NCBI GenBank assembly: GCA_030041035.1
Contig: JASHOO010000315.1
Location: 1-37,180, forward strand
DNA length: 37,180 nt
Reading direction: 5' to 3'
Origin: Bryobacteraceae bacterium
Lineage (GTDB): Bacteria > Acidobacteriota > Terriglobia > Bryobacterales > Bryobacteraceae
A model generated the notes under the pieces. The model was not told where the DNA came from, did no database searches, and saw nothing but the letters and a program-made list of their open reading frames with translations. Made by a program: the position numbers and the translations under genes. How positions within the stretch are numbered: the stretch's first letter is position 1; every line of letters begins with the position of its first letter. Positions 14,980 through 23,047 of the stretch are shown here, piece after piece.

Positions 14980-16476
14980 ATGCACATGGTTTTGAGAGTT
15001 GGATTGCATATATCGATTGCGCTGGGCGCAGCGTGGATGGTGCTGGGGCAAGACGAGTTGCCGCCACCACCGCCACCGTCTCCGCCGGGAGCACCGCAGG
15101 TCGCACCGGCTCCGCCTGCCCCGCCCGCGCTGCCGGATGTGCCGGAGATCTCGATCCCCCCGATTCCGCCGTTGCCTCCGATCATGGAAGAGACTCTGAA
15201 GGGGCTACCCGGGACGCTGGCGAAGGCCGAGGCCGCGCAGAAGCTGGCAGCAGAGACTCTGAAAATCTGGCCATTGAATCAGTTGGATGTTTTGGCGAAC
15301 GCGGAAACCCTCGGCGAGCAAGCCATGGCCTTGGCGATGCAGGCGCAAGGGCTGGCACATAGCAGCGACCAAGAGGATCGCTACTATGAGCGCGGCCAGA
15401 GCGACCTCGACGCGAGCCGTTGGGAAAAAGCTTTAGACGATTTTGGCGAAGTGGTTTCGCGCGGTGGTGCCCACGCTGATGGAGCACTTTACTGGAAGGC
15501 CTACGCCTTAAACAAGCTCGGGCGGCGTGATGAGGCGCTGGCCGCCATCGCCGACCTCCGCAAGAATTACGCCAGCAGCCGGTGGCTGGATGACGCACGC
15601 GCGCTCGAGATCGAAATCAGGCAGGAGGCGGGCAAGCCGGTTGCCCCGGAGTCGGCCGACGATGAGGAAATGAAGCTGATGGCCCTGAACGGGCTGATGA
15701 ATTCAGATCCGGATCGTGCGCTGCCGCTGCTCGAAAAGCTGCTGCACAGCTCACAGTCGCCCAAGATTAAAGAGCGCGCCATGTTTGTATTGACACAGAA
15801 CGATTCGCCCAAGGCGCGCGAGGTTGTGGTGCAGATGGCCAAGGGCGCTTCCAACCCGGATCTGCAAATGAAGGCCGTGCATTACCTCGGGGTCATGGGT
15901 GACAAGCAGGACTTGGGCGACGTGTATACCGCTACCAATGATGTCGAGGTGAAGCACGCCGTGCTGCATGCACTCATGGTGGGCGGGGCGAAGGAACAAT
16001 TGTTTGCCGCGGCCAAAAGTGAAAAGAATCCGGATCTTCGACGCGAGGCGATCCACTGGCTGGGAACCATGGGGGCGGATCAGGAGCTGTGGCAACTCTA
16101 CCAGAATGAGCCGGTTACCGAGGTTAAGGAGCAGATTGTCCATGCGCTGTTCGTAGGCGGGAGAACGGACCGGCTGCTGGACGTCGCCAAAACCGCCAAG
16201 GAAGCGAAACTGAGGGAGGAGGCGATTCACTGGCTGGGTGCCTTGGGTTCACACCAAGCAGGTGATGCACTGGCGGCGATGTACCCAAGTGAGTCCGATC
16301 AGGAGGTGAAGGGCCAGATCATCCATGCGCTGTTCATCCAGAACAACGGCAAAGCGCTGGTGGAGATTGCGCGAAAGGAAACCAATACCGAGCTGAAGAA
16401 GCAGATCGTGCACTGGCTGTCGGTCATGCATTCGAAAGAGGGCACGGATTACCTGATGGAGTTGTTGAATAAATGA
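14980..16476 (+). CDS. Secreted proline-rich TPR/HEAT-repeat protein
   Basis: The 498-residue protein has a signal peptide (VLRVGLHISIALGAAWMVLG), then a proline-rich stretch (residues about 25-70), a helical segment and a TPR-like region (RYYERGQSDLDASRWEKALDDF, ALYWKAYALNKLGRRDEAL; about 130-215). The C-terminal half is a HEAT array of about 31-residue repeats. It alternates two forms, LR(R/E)EAIHWLGxMG and VKxQI(V/I)HALFVGG. Such solenoids bind other proteins. In context it probably works with the anti-sigma factor or the heptad protein outside the membrane. ATG 14986 is an alternative start. Its stop overlaps the next ATG. Confidence 0.84.
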   Translation: MHMVLRVGLHISIALGAAWMVLGQDELPPPPPPSPPGAPQVAPAPPAPPALPDVPEISIPPIPPLPPIMEETLKGLPGTLAKAEAAQKLAAETLKIWPLNQLDVLANAETLGEQAMALAMQAQGLAHSSDQEDRYYERGQSDLDASRWEKALDDFGEVVSRGGAHADGALYWKAYALNKLGRRDEALAAIADLRKNYASSRWLDDARALEIEIRQEAGKPVAPESADDEEMKLMALNGLMNSDPDRALPLLEKLLHSSQSPKIKERAMFVLTQNDSPKAREVVVQMAKGASNPDLQMKAVHYLGVMGDKQDLGDVYTATNDVEVKHAVLHALMVGGAKEQLFAAAKSEKNPDLRREAIHWLGTMGADQELWQLYQNEPVTEVKEQIVHALFVGGRTDRLLDVAKTAKEAKLREEAIHWLGALGSHQAGDALAAMYPSESDQEVKGQIIHALFIQNNGKALVEIARKETNTELKKQIVHWLSVMHSKEGTDYLMELLNK

Positions 16477-17534
16477 AGGCTGTCTTGCTTACCCTGGCGG
16501 CGGTGAGCCTGCTGCCGGCGCAAGAGCCGCGGCTTACGAACGCTAAGATCGAAACGCGCACGGTCACATCGGGTCTCGATCGCGAGTTTCACGCGATCCT
16601 GACCTCCGAGAATGGCGCGGCATGGGTCGGTTACGCGGTGCGCGCAGTTCCGGGCGACCATCAGATGTGCTGTTACAGCTCGTTTGAGGATGCAGCGGGC
16701 AATCGCTGCTGCCGGGGTTGCGCGCTGGAAGCTTCCAGGGGCGGTGTTACGGTGGCGAATGCGCCCAGGCCGATCTCACTCGAATCCGCGGGGTATATTT
16801 TCGTACTGTTTCGCATCGAGCAACACGCTGTCGATCGCATCCGAACCTTCTCGGCCGACTGCGAGCTGGATGGCGGCGGACTTCCGGTTTACTGGTTCAC
16901 CGGAGTGCCGGCTGCAGAGAGCGTCGCCCTCCTCGCCGGCTTCGTTCCGCAAATAGCAGCGGAGCATCGCCAAAGCGCCCCGGCCATGGCGGCCATCGCG
17001 CTCCACGCCGATCCGGCGGCAGACCAGGCGCTCGAAAGGTTGGTTGCGCCGGGAGAGCCCGATTCGATCCGTGAAAAAGCGACGTTCTGGCTGGGTAGCG
17101 CGCGAGGCCGCCGAGGCTTCGAAGTGCTTCGGCGCATTGTGACGGAAGATGCGAGTGATCGCGTCCGGGAGAAGGCCGTTTTCGGATTAAGCGTCAGCCA
17201 AGAGCCGGAGGCTGTCGCGGTCATGGTCGGGGTAGCGAAGAACGACCGCAGCAGCCACGTTCGGGGCCAGGCGCTGTTCTGGCTGGCGCACAAGGCCGGC
17301 GAGATGGCTGCGGCTGCTATTACTGAGGCCGTTGAGAACGATCCGGATACGGAAGTCAAGAAGCGCGCGGTATTCGCGTTGCAGCAACTTCCTCCGGATG
17401 AAGGCGTTCCGCTGCTGATTCAGGTGGCGCGGACGAACAAGAATCCGGCGGTGCGTAAACAGGCGATGTTTTGGCTGGGCCAGTCCAACGACCCCCGGGC
17501 TGTCCGCTTTTTTGAGGAAGTCTTGCTAAAGTGA
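16473..17534 (+). CDS. Secreted HEAT-repeat protein with a cysteine-rich N-terminal region
   Basis: The 353-residue protein has a short signal peptide (AVLLTLAAVSLLPAQ). A beta-rich N-terminal domain (about 20-165) follows, with a striking Cys cluster, MCCYSS then NRCCRGCALE. A HEAT array from about 185 to the end has repeats such as IREKATFWLGSARG, VREKAVFGLSVSQ, VRGQALFWLAHKAG and VRKQAMFWLGQSND. The repeat style matches the preceding gene, so the two are probably related by duplication and divergence. Coupled by an ATGA overlap; last gene of the ECF operon. The Cys cluster could bind metal or form disulfides in the oxidising envelope. Confidence 0.83.
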   Translation: MKAVLLTLAAVSLLPAQEPRLTNAKIETRTVTSGLDREFHAILTSENGAAWVGYAVRAVPGDHQMCCYSSFEDAAGNRCCRGCALEASRGGVTVANAPRPISLESAGYIFVLFRIEQHAVDRIRTFSADCELDGGGLPVYWFTGVPAAESVALLAGFVPQIAAEHRQSAPAMAAIALHADPAADQALERLVAPGEPDSIREKATFWLGSARGRRGFEVLRRIVTEDASDRVREKAVFGLSVSQEPEAVAVMVGVAKNDRSSHVRGQALFWLAHKAGEMAAAAITEAVENDPDTEVKKRAVFALQQLPPDEGVPLLIQVARTNKNPAVRKQAMFWLGQSNDPRAVRFFEEVLLK

Positions 17535-17624
17535 GGGCCGGTCGGGCGTCTCAATTTCAGGGCACATTTCTTGGGAACCTTTGCCCTCTGATGTGCGTAA
17601 ATCCCATGTAACCGGAGGTACTGA

Positions 17625-18326
17625 ATGCAACCGCTGCTGCATCTGGAAGGCGTGACGAAGGTATTCACAACCGACGAGGTTGAGACGCACGCACTCGCCG
17701 GGATTCATCTGGAGATCAACAAGGGTGATTATATTTCCATTTCCGGACCCTCGGGCTGCGGAAAATCGACGCTGCTGGCCATTTTAGGCTTGCTCGATAC
17801 GCCCTCAGACGGCAAGTATATTTTGAATGACACGCCGGTGGAAACGCTCAAAATGCGCGACCGTGCGCGCATCCGAAATCGGGAAATCGGCTTCATTTTT
17901 CAGGCATTCAATTTAATTGGCGATCTCACGGTGTATGAAAACGTGGAGCTGCCGTTGACGTATCGCAACATGCCGGCGCGCGAGCGGAAGGGCCTGGTGA
18001 TGGAGGCGCTGGAGCGGGTGGGCATGTCACACCGCATGAAGCACTACCCTTCGCAGCTCTCGGGCGGACAACAACAGCGTGTGGCCGTGGCGCGGGCGCT
18101 GGTGGGAAAGCCCTCGATTCTGCTGGCTGACGAGCCTACCGGCAACCTCGACTCGGCCAATGGCGAGGCGGTGATGGAGTTGTTGCGCGATCTGCATCGC
18201 TCGGGTGCGACCATCTGCATGGTGACGCACGATCCGCGCTATGCCCGCACGGCCGATCGAGTGATCCAGTTATTCGACGGGCGCGTGGTGGAAGAAGGGC
18301 AGAACGCGGCGGCCGCTGTAAACTGA
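17625..18326 (+). CDS. ABC transporter ATP-binding protein, LolD/MacB type
   Basis: The 233-residue ATPase has the Walker A GPSGCGKSTL (about 42-51), a Q-loop in IGFIFQAFNLIGDLTVYENV, the signature LSGGQQQRVAVARAL, Walker B ILLADEPTGNLD and the H-loop MVTHDP. The FQ.FNL...TVYENVELPL context is typical of the LolD/MacB/FtsE branch, which drives lipoprotein release, mechanotransmission or peptide export with an FtsX/MacB-like permease. No permease is adjacent, so the partner must be encoded elsewhere. The start is set by GGAGG 7 nt before ATG 17625. A GGGAACC-type element lies further upstream. Confidence 0.92.
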   Translation: MQPLLHLEGVTKVFTTDEVETHALAGIHLEINKGDYISISGPSGCGKSTLLAILGLLDTPSDGKYILNDTPVETLKMRDRARIRNREIGFIFQAFNLIGDLTVYENVELPLTYRNMPARERKGLVMEALERVGMSHRMKHYPSQLSGGQQQRVAVARALVGKPSILLADEPTGNLDSANGEAVMELLRDLHRSGATICMVTHDPRYARTADRVIQLFDGRVVEEGQNAAAAVN

Positions 18327-18400
18327 TTTATCTCCAATAACCGATTTAAATACAGGAATTTCCGCAAATTCGGCCGTCGGGACATTTCCTGATTGCGCCT

Positions 18401-18429
18401 TTGACTTGGGCCCTTTATTCTCATATCTA
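18401..18429 (+). promoter_or_regulatory. Candidate promoter for the 48-residue protein gene
   Basis: TTGACT (18401-18406) and TATCTA (18424-18429) are 17 nt apart. They lie 43 bp upstream of the small ORF at 18473, which also has its own AGGAGG. The -35 is strong, the -10 weak. Confidence 0.4.
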
Positions 18430-18472
18430 AGGGAAACATCCCAATAACCCGCTTCGTTAATAGGAGGGTCCC

Positions 18473-18619
18473 ATGGAGCGCTACGTGTCCTTAACCTCGG
18501 ATTTGCTGGAAAGGCTGGGCTACTTGATCTGCCGGCTGATGCACAACGAGATCACGCGCCCGGTGCAGAGCCAGTACGTTTGCCTGAAGTGCATGCGCAA
18601 GCATTACGTGAATTTCTAG
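18473..18619 (+). CDS. 48-residue zinc-ribbon-like small protein
   Basis: This ORF is too short for the ORF track. It starts at ATG 18473 with TAGGAGGG about 6 nt upstream and ends with TAG at 18617-18619. The peptide starts MERYVSLTSDLLERLGYLIC and ends CLKCMRKHYVNF. C20-x3-H24 and C37-x2-C40 would form a four-ligand zinc site, with H44 as an alternative ligand. A strong ribosome-binding site, a TTGACT element and ordinary codon use all argue for a real gene. I do not recognise the family; a small nucleic-acid- or protein-binding regulator is possible but not shown. It converges with dedA, with one base between the stops. Confidence 0.68.
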   Translation: MERYVSLTSDLLERLGYLICRLMHNEITRPVQSQYVCLKCMRKHYVNF

Positions 18620-18620
18620 T

Positions 18621-19214
18621 TCAGACGGCGGGGCGCTTGCGGGCGCGAGACCACCAGACCACTAGCCCCACCACGATGGCGCCGACGGTAAGCCACAGCA
18701 GGACACTGTTTACCTGGTCGCTCATACGCGACCATTGCTCTCCCAGGAAGTAACCCAGGGAAACGAAGCTGATCACCCACAACAGGCCGCCACTATAAGC
18801 GAACAGAGCGAAGACATGCGGTTCCAGCTCGGAACTTCCTGCGACGATAGCCGTAAAATGACGAACCCCAGGCATGAAATATCCGAAGAACAGCGCCCAG
18901 CGGCCCAGGCGCTCGAACCAGTTGTGCACGCGGTCCAGGCGCTCCTTAGTGAGGTGCAGGTAAGAACCGTACTTGTGAATGAGGTATAAGCCACCGGTGC
19001 GGCCGATGGTGTAGCTGAGGGTGATGCCGCAGACGCTGCCGGCATATGTGGTGAGAATGGTCGGCAGGAAATGAAACTCACCGCGATAGACTAGGTATCC
19101 GGAAAACGTGAGCAGCGTTTCGTCCGGAACCGGAAGCCCGACGATTCCCAGAACTAATAAGCAGAAGACGGCGAGATGGCCGTAGTGCGAGATCAGATGA
19201 GCGACAATGTCCAT
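18621..19214 (-). CDS. dedA: DedA family membrane protein
   Basis: The 197-residue protein has the DedA/SNARE-associated (VTT) pattern: GIVGLPVPDETLLTFSGYLV near the N-terminus, LSYTIGRTGG, the conserved GYFMPGVRHFTAIVAG re-entrant motif, and a C-terminal membrane helix. Bacterial DedA proteins move lipid carriers or act in membrane homeostasis; one in Cupriavidus metallidurans was implicated in selenite uptake. Here the gene follows selD on the same strand with a 52-bp gap, so a link to selenium supply is a plausible but unproven inference. No good Shine-Dalgarno precedes the ATG. Confidence 0.9.
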   Translation of the reverse strand: MDIVAHLISHYGHLAVFCLLVLGIVGLPVPDETLLTFSGYLVYRGEFHFLPTILTTYAGSVCGITLSYTIGRTGGLYLIHKYGSYLHLTKERLDRVHNWFERLGRWALFFGYFMPGVRHFTAIVAGSSELEPHVFALFAYSGGLLWVISFVSLGYFLGEQWSRMSDQVNSVLLWLTVGAIVVGLVVWWSRARKRPAV

Positions 19215-19266
19215 GGGCGTTCGCGAGGAGACATGAGCGGGTGGTGTGCGGCCGCGTTGAGGCGCA

Positions 19267-20292
19267 TTATGACAGCCGGACCGGTTTGGGACCCTTCGTT
19301 AGGACACGCCCGATGCGGTAGCCGGCGGGCAAATTCCGCTCGAGTTGCGCGGCGTCCTCCTCCGGAAGCGCGATCAATAGCCCCCCCGAGGTTTGCGGAT
19401 CGTAGAGCAGTTTTTCCAGTTCCGGGGCCAGATCGCGCGTGAGCTCGACAGCGCATGACGCGAACTCGCGGTTGTTTTTCAGGCCTCCCGGCAAAGCGCC
19501 TTTGCGCGCGTAGTCGAGCGCACCGGGGAGGAAGCGGACAGCGCTGGTTTCTATTTCGAGTGTTACGCCGCTCGCTAGCGCCATTTCGCGTGCGTGGCCG
19601 ATCAACCCAAAGCCGGTGACATCCGTGCAACCGTGAACGTCGAACCCCAACATGGCTTCACAGGCCCGGCGGTTCAATGCCAGCATCGATTCGATGGCGG
19701 CCTGCACGTCGGACTCGGCTGCGATCTCCCGCTTCAGCGCGGTGGTGATGACACCGGTGCCGATGCGTTTGGTGAATACCAGGACGTCGCCGGCGCGTGC
19801 TCCCGAATTGGTTTTAACGCGCTCAGGGTGCACCGTACCCGTCACGGCATAGCCGAATTTCACTTCGTCATCGGCCACGCTGTGACCACCCAGAATCACG
19901 CAGCCAGACTCATGGATTTTGTCAGCGCCGCCCTTGAGAATCTGCTCCAATGTATCCAAATCCCCGTTGGCCGGGTACGCTAGTAGAGACAGGGCGGAGA
20001 GCGGCTTGCCGCCCATGGCGTAAACATCGCTCAGCGCATTGGCCGCGGCGACGGCGCCGTAAGTGTATGGATCGTCGACAATAGGGGTGAAAAAATCAAC
20101 GGTCTGCACGAGGGCGAGCTCCGGCGTCAGCTTGTACACACCGGCGTCGTCGGCAGTGTCAAACCCCACCAGCACGTTCTCGTTAGTGACGCGCGGGATC
20201 GCGGCCAATACCCGGTCCAATAACTTTGGACTCAGCTTGGACGCTCAACCCGCGGCTTTCACGTGTGCGGTCAGCTTGTGCTGCGTAATCAT
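19267..20292 (-). CDS. selD: Selenide, water dikinase SelD, itself a selenoprotein (in-frame TGA = Sec16)
   Basis: SelD makes selenophosphate from selenide and ATP, the selenium donor for selenocysteine and selenouridine. The track shows only 317 residues from a TTG at 20220 and lacks the active site. Reading upstream through a TGA (20247-20245) gives a start at ATG 20292 with GAGGA 5 nt before it. The N-terminus is then KLTAHVKAAG-U-ASKLSPKLL, aligning U16 with E. coli Cys17 and K19 with Lys20. The total is 341 residues, normal for SelD. Downstream, DTADDAGVYK, GGHSVADDEVKFGYAVTG and DVTGFGLIGH are intact. A SECIS-like hairpin follows the TGA. The gene is followed by dedA and divergent to the 20328 gene. 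Confidence 0.93.
20215..20231 (-). promoter_or_regulatory. Bacterial SECIS-like hairpin of selD
   Basis: On the minus strand GTCCAA (20231-20226) pairs perfectly with TTGGAC (20220-20215) around the 5-nt loop AGTTA. The apical loop starts 19 nt after the TGA, within the 16-37 nt range reported for bacterial SECIS elements, and has a G in its first two positions as that consensus requires. It lies inside the coding sequence, as bacterial SECIS elements do. A second GTCCAA copy nearer the TGA could pair with the same TTGGAC but would leave a 16-nt loop. Confidence 0.72.
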
Positions 20293-20303
20293 ACTGTCCT
20301 CAC

Positions 20304-20309
20304 TATAAT
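20304..20309 (+). promoter_or_regulatory. -10 box TATAAT between divergent selD and the Ntn-hydrolase gene
   Basis: A perfect TATAAT lies in the 35-bp gap between the two start codons. For the plus gene it predicts a transcript start near 20316, just ahead of the GGAGG (20318-20322). No clear -35 is seen. The complementary TATTAT could serve selD. Confidence 0.45.
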
Positions 20310-20327
20310 AGGGCACTGGAGGTGGTG

Positions 20328-21749
20328 ATGCCCCAGGTGTCTACCAAGACGTCCGCCGTTCTCGCGTCCTTGCTGCTGTTGCTGCTGGCGGTCTCTCTGA
20401 TTTCACGTGAACCGCAAGCCGATCCTCGCTTGAAGAATGCGTACCGCCGGCCGGAAATGAACGGCTGGACCTACGTACATTTGGAAGGCACGCCCGCGGA
20501 ACTCGGTTTTCAGCACGGGTATCTGCTGGCACCGGAATTGGGCGACGCCTTTAAGGTGACGCAGCTCGAGCTGACACACGACAACGGCAAGAGCTGGGAA
20601 TTCTTCCGCACCGCGGCCAAGGAAATGTTGTGGCCGCACATTGAGCAGGAATACCGGGACGAAATGCAGGGCATCGCGGAGGGCGCCGGCGCTCGCGGCG
20701 TCAAAGTCGATCTATGGGACATCGTGGCCATGAATGCCTCCATGGAGTGGAGCTATTACGTTAACCAGTATGACAAGGAGCGCGGCATTCACTCGCCGCC
20801 TTCGGTGACTGCGCCGTCTCACTGCAGCGCGTTCGTCGCCACCGGTAGCTACACCAAAGACGGGCGCATTGTGATGGCGCACAACAACTGGACCCAATAC
20901 CTCGACGGCGAGCGCTGGACCGTCATGTTCGACATTGTTCCGGCGCAGGGCCATCGCTTCATCATGGACGGCTATCCAGGTTTGATTCACAGCGGCGACG
21001 ATTTCGGCATCAACAGCGCCGGGATGATGGTAACCGAGACCACCATCTCCAATTTTCACGGCTGGGACGCGAACGGCATTCCCGAGTGCGTGCGCGCGCG
21101 CAAGGCGCTGCAATATTCCTCTTCGATTGACGATTTCGTGCGCATCATGAAGGAAGGCAACAACGGCGGCTATGCCAATAACTGGCTGGTGGCCGATCGC
21201 AAAACCAACGAGATTGCCGACCTGGAGCTGGGCTTGAAAAATGTAAATGTTGAGCGCACCAAGGACGGTTACTTCGCCGGCTCCAATTTCCCCATAAACG
21301 ACAAGATGATTCACGAGGAGACCGATTTCCCCGTGGGCAATTTATCCAACAGCGCCAACGCGCGCCACGTGCGCTGGGATCAGTTGATGAAGGAAAACAA
21401 GGGCAAGATCGACGTGGCGGCGGCGGAAAAATTCCTGGCCGACCACTATGACACCTACGAGCGCAAAGAGCAGGCCGACGAGCGCACCTTGTGCGGGCAC
21501 ATCGACCTTTCTCCACGCGGCGACCTGCCCTGGATGCCGGCTTACGGCATGGCCGGCGCGGTGATCAACAAGGTCTCGGATTCTGCCATGGCCGAGAAGC
21601 TGACGCTGGCCGCGGATGCCGGCCATGCGTGCGGCTTGAATTTCAAAGCCGCCGAGCACCTGAAGAAGCATCCCGAGTTCGCCTGGCAGAAATCCTTGCT
21701 GCGCGATATGGACGCGCATCGCTGGGCCACGTTCAGCGCCGGAATGTGA
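20328..21749 (+). CDS. Secreted phospholipase B-like / C45-type Ntn hydrolase
   Basis: From ATG 20328 (GGAGG 5 nt upstream; the track start uses GTG two codons earlier) the protein has 473 residues. A signal peptide or anchor (VLASLLLLLLAVSLIS) precedes the hydrolase. PSHCSAFVATGSYTKDGRIVMAHNNW is the N-terminal nucleophile region, with Cys166 as likely catalytic residue, resembling the CSA...HNTW motif of phospholipase B-like proteins and C45 acyltransferases. NNWLVADRKTNEIADLELG and FAGSNFPIN further match that fold. It probably cleaves amide or ester bonds outside the cytoplasm; the substrate is unknown. The conserved Cys might become N-terminal by self-cleavage, which is inference. Confidence 0.82.
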   Translation: MPQVSTKTSAVLASLLLLLLAVSLISREPQADPRLKNAYRRPEMNGWTYVHLEGTPAELGFQHGYLLAPELGDAFKVTQLELTHDNGKSWEFFRTAAKEMLWPHIEQEYRDEMQGIAEGAGARGVKVDLWDIVAMNASMEWSYYVNQYDKERGIHSPPSVTAPSHCSAFVATGSYTKDGRIVMAHNNWTQYLDGERWTVMFDIVPAQGHRFIMDGYPGLIHSGDDFGINSAGMMVTETTISNFHGWDANGIPECVRARKALQYSSSIDDFVRIMKEGNNGGYANNWLVADRKTNEIADLELGLKNVNVERTKDGYFAGSNFPINDKMIHEETDFPVGNLSNSANARHVRWDQLMKENKGKIDVAAAEKFLADHYDTYERKEQADERTLCGHIDLSPRGDLPWMPAYGMAGAVINKVSDSAMAEKLTLAADAGHACGLNFKAAEHLKKHPEFAWQKSLLRDMDAHRWATFSAGM

Positions 21750-21760
21750 GCTGCGGAAGA

Positions 21761-23047
21761 TTACCGATTCTCCAGCTGCCAAACCACTTTGCCTTGGACA
21801 ATGGTCGCGGCCGGCCCGCCGCGGAACTGCCAGCCATCGAAGGGCGTGTTCTTACTCTTCGAAAAACTGCGGTTGACGTCATAGGTCCAGGAGCGTTCGA
21901 TGTCGAAAAGCGTTACGTCGCCCACAGCGCCGGCAGCGAGCGTTCCACGGTCCAGATGCAGGATCCGCGCCGGGCCGGTGGTGAACAGTTCGACCACGCG
22001 CACCAGGCTGATCTTTCCCGTGTGGTAGAGCTTTTCCAGCGTTAAGCCCAGTGCGGTCTCGAGTCCAATGATGCCGAACGGGCACTTCTCAAATTCCTGC
22101 ATCTTTTCGCTGCCGGGGTGGGGCGCGTGATCGGTGGCGATAGCGTCCACGGTTCCGGAGACAATGCCCTCCAGCACTGCCGCCACATCGCAAGCCGATC
22201 GCAGCGGCGGCTTCATCTTGTAGCTGCTGTCGTAGCTGGTGATAGCGGCATCGCTCAGCGCGAAGTGGTGGGGCGTGGCCTCGCATGTGACCGAAAGCCC
22301 GCGTTTCTTGGCGAATTGCACCATGTGGAGGGAGTGGCGCGACGAGATGTGCGCTACGTGAAAACGCACGCCGGTGTTCTCGGCCAGCAGAATATCGCGC
22401 GCCACCATGACATCCTCGGAACTCGCGGGAATGCCGCGCAATCCGAGCCTGGTGGATGGCACGCCCTCGTGCATCTCGCCGCCCGCGCTCAGGTTCAAGT
22501 CTTCGCAATGGTCGATTACAGGCAGGTCGAACGACTTGGCCAGTTGCATAGCGCGGCGCATGACGCGCGCGTTCATCACCGGCCGGCCGTCATCCGAAAG
22601 GGCGACGATACCCGCGTTTTTCATCGAGCCGAATGCCGCCAGTTCTTCCCCCGCGCTGTTTTTGGTAATCGCGCCGATTGGAAACACGTTCACCACGGCT
22701 TGTTGACGGGCCCGCTCGATGATGTAACTCGTCACCGTGGCGTTATCGTTCACCGGGAGCGTATTGGGCATGCAACAGATGGAGGTGAAGCCGCCCGCCG
22801 CCGCCGCACGCGCCCCCGTTTCGATGGTCTCGGAGTGTTCGATGCCCGGCTCACGCAGGTGGACGTGCATGTCGATGAATCCGGGAGCGACTACCAGCCC
22901 GCTCGCGTCCAATATCTCGCCGCCTTTGCCGTCCAGTTGCCGCTCGATTGCTGCCACGCGTCCGTCTTCAATCAGTACGTCAGCCGGACCGTCGAATCCC
23001 GTAGCCGGATCGACGACGCGTCCGTTCTTAATGAGCAGCGAAGCCAT
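21761..23047 (-). CDS. pyrC: Dihydroorotase
   Basis: Dihydroorotase closes N-carbamoyl-aspartate to dihydroorotate in pyrimidine synthesis. From ATG 23047 the protein has 428 residues, typical of the type I (PyrC2-like) class. The metal site starts with GFIDMHVHLREPG, followed by GGFTSICCMPNT, HCEDLNLSAGG, VRFHVAHISSRHS and the catalytic ATDHAPHP. The track start at 23098 reads into pyrB; GGGAGA about 9 nt before ATG 23047 supports the later start. It overlaps the end of pyrB by 20 bp and is the last gene of the pyrR-pyrB-pyrC operon. Confidence 0.95.
   Translation of the reverse strand: MASLLIKNGRVVDPATGFDGPADVLIEDGRVAAIERQLDGKGGEILDASGLVVAPGFIDMHVHLREPGIEHSETIETGARAAAAGGFTSICCMPNTLPVNDNATVTSYIIERARQQAVVNVFPIGAITKNSAGEELAAFGSMKNAGIVALSDDGRPVMNARVMRRAMQLAKSFDLPVIDHCEDLNLSAGGEMHEGVPSTRLGLRGIPASSEDVMVARDILLAENTGVRFHVAHISSRHSLHMVQFAKKRGLSVTCEATPHHFALSDAAITSYDSSYKMKPPLRSACDVAAVLEGIVSGTVDAIATDHAPHPGSEKMQEFEKCPFGIIGLETALGLTLEKLYHTGKISLVRVVELFTTGPARILHLDRGTLAAGAVGDVTLFDIERSWTYDVNRSFSKSKNTPFDGWQFRGGPAATIVQGKVVWQLENR

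Noticed and set aside
19267-20220. SelD as a truncated pseudogene starting at TTG 20220
   Set aside because: The intact upstream coding sequence, ribosome-binding site, active-site alignment and SECIS-like hairpin make a selenocysteine TGA far more likely than a nonsense mutation.
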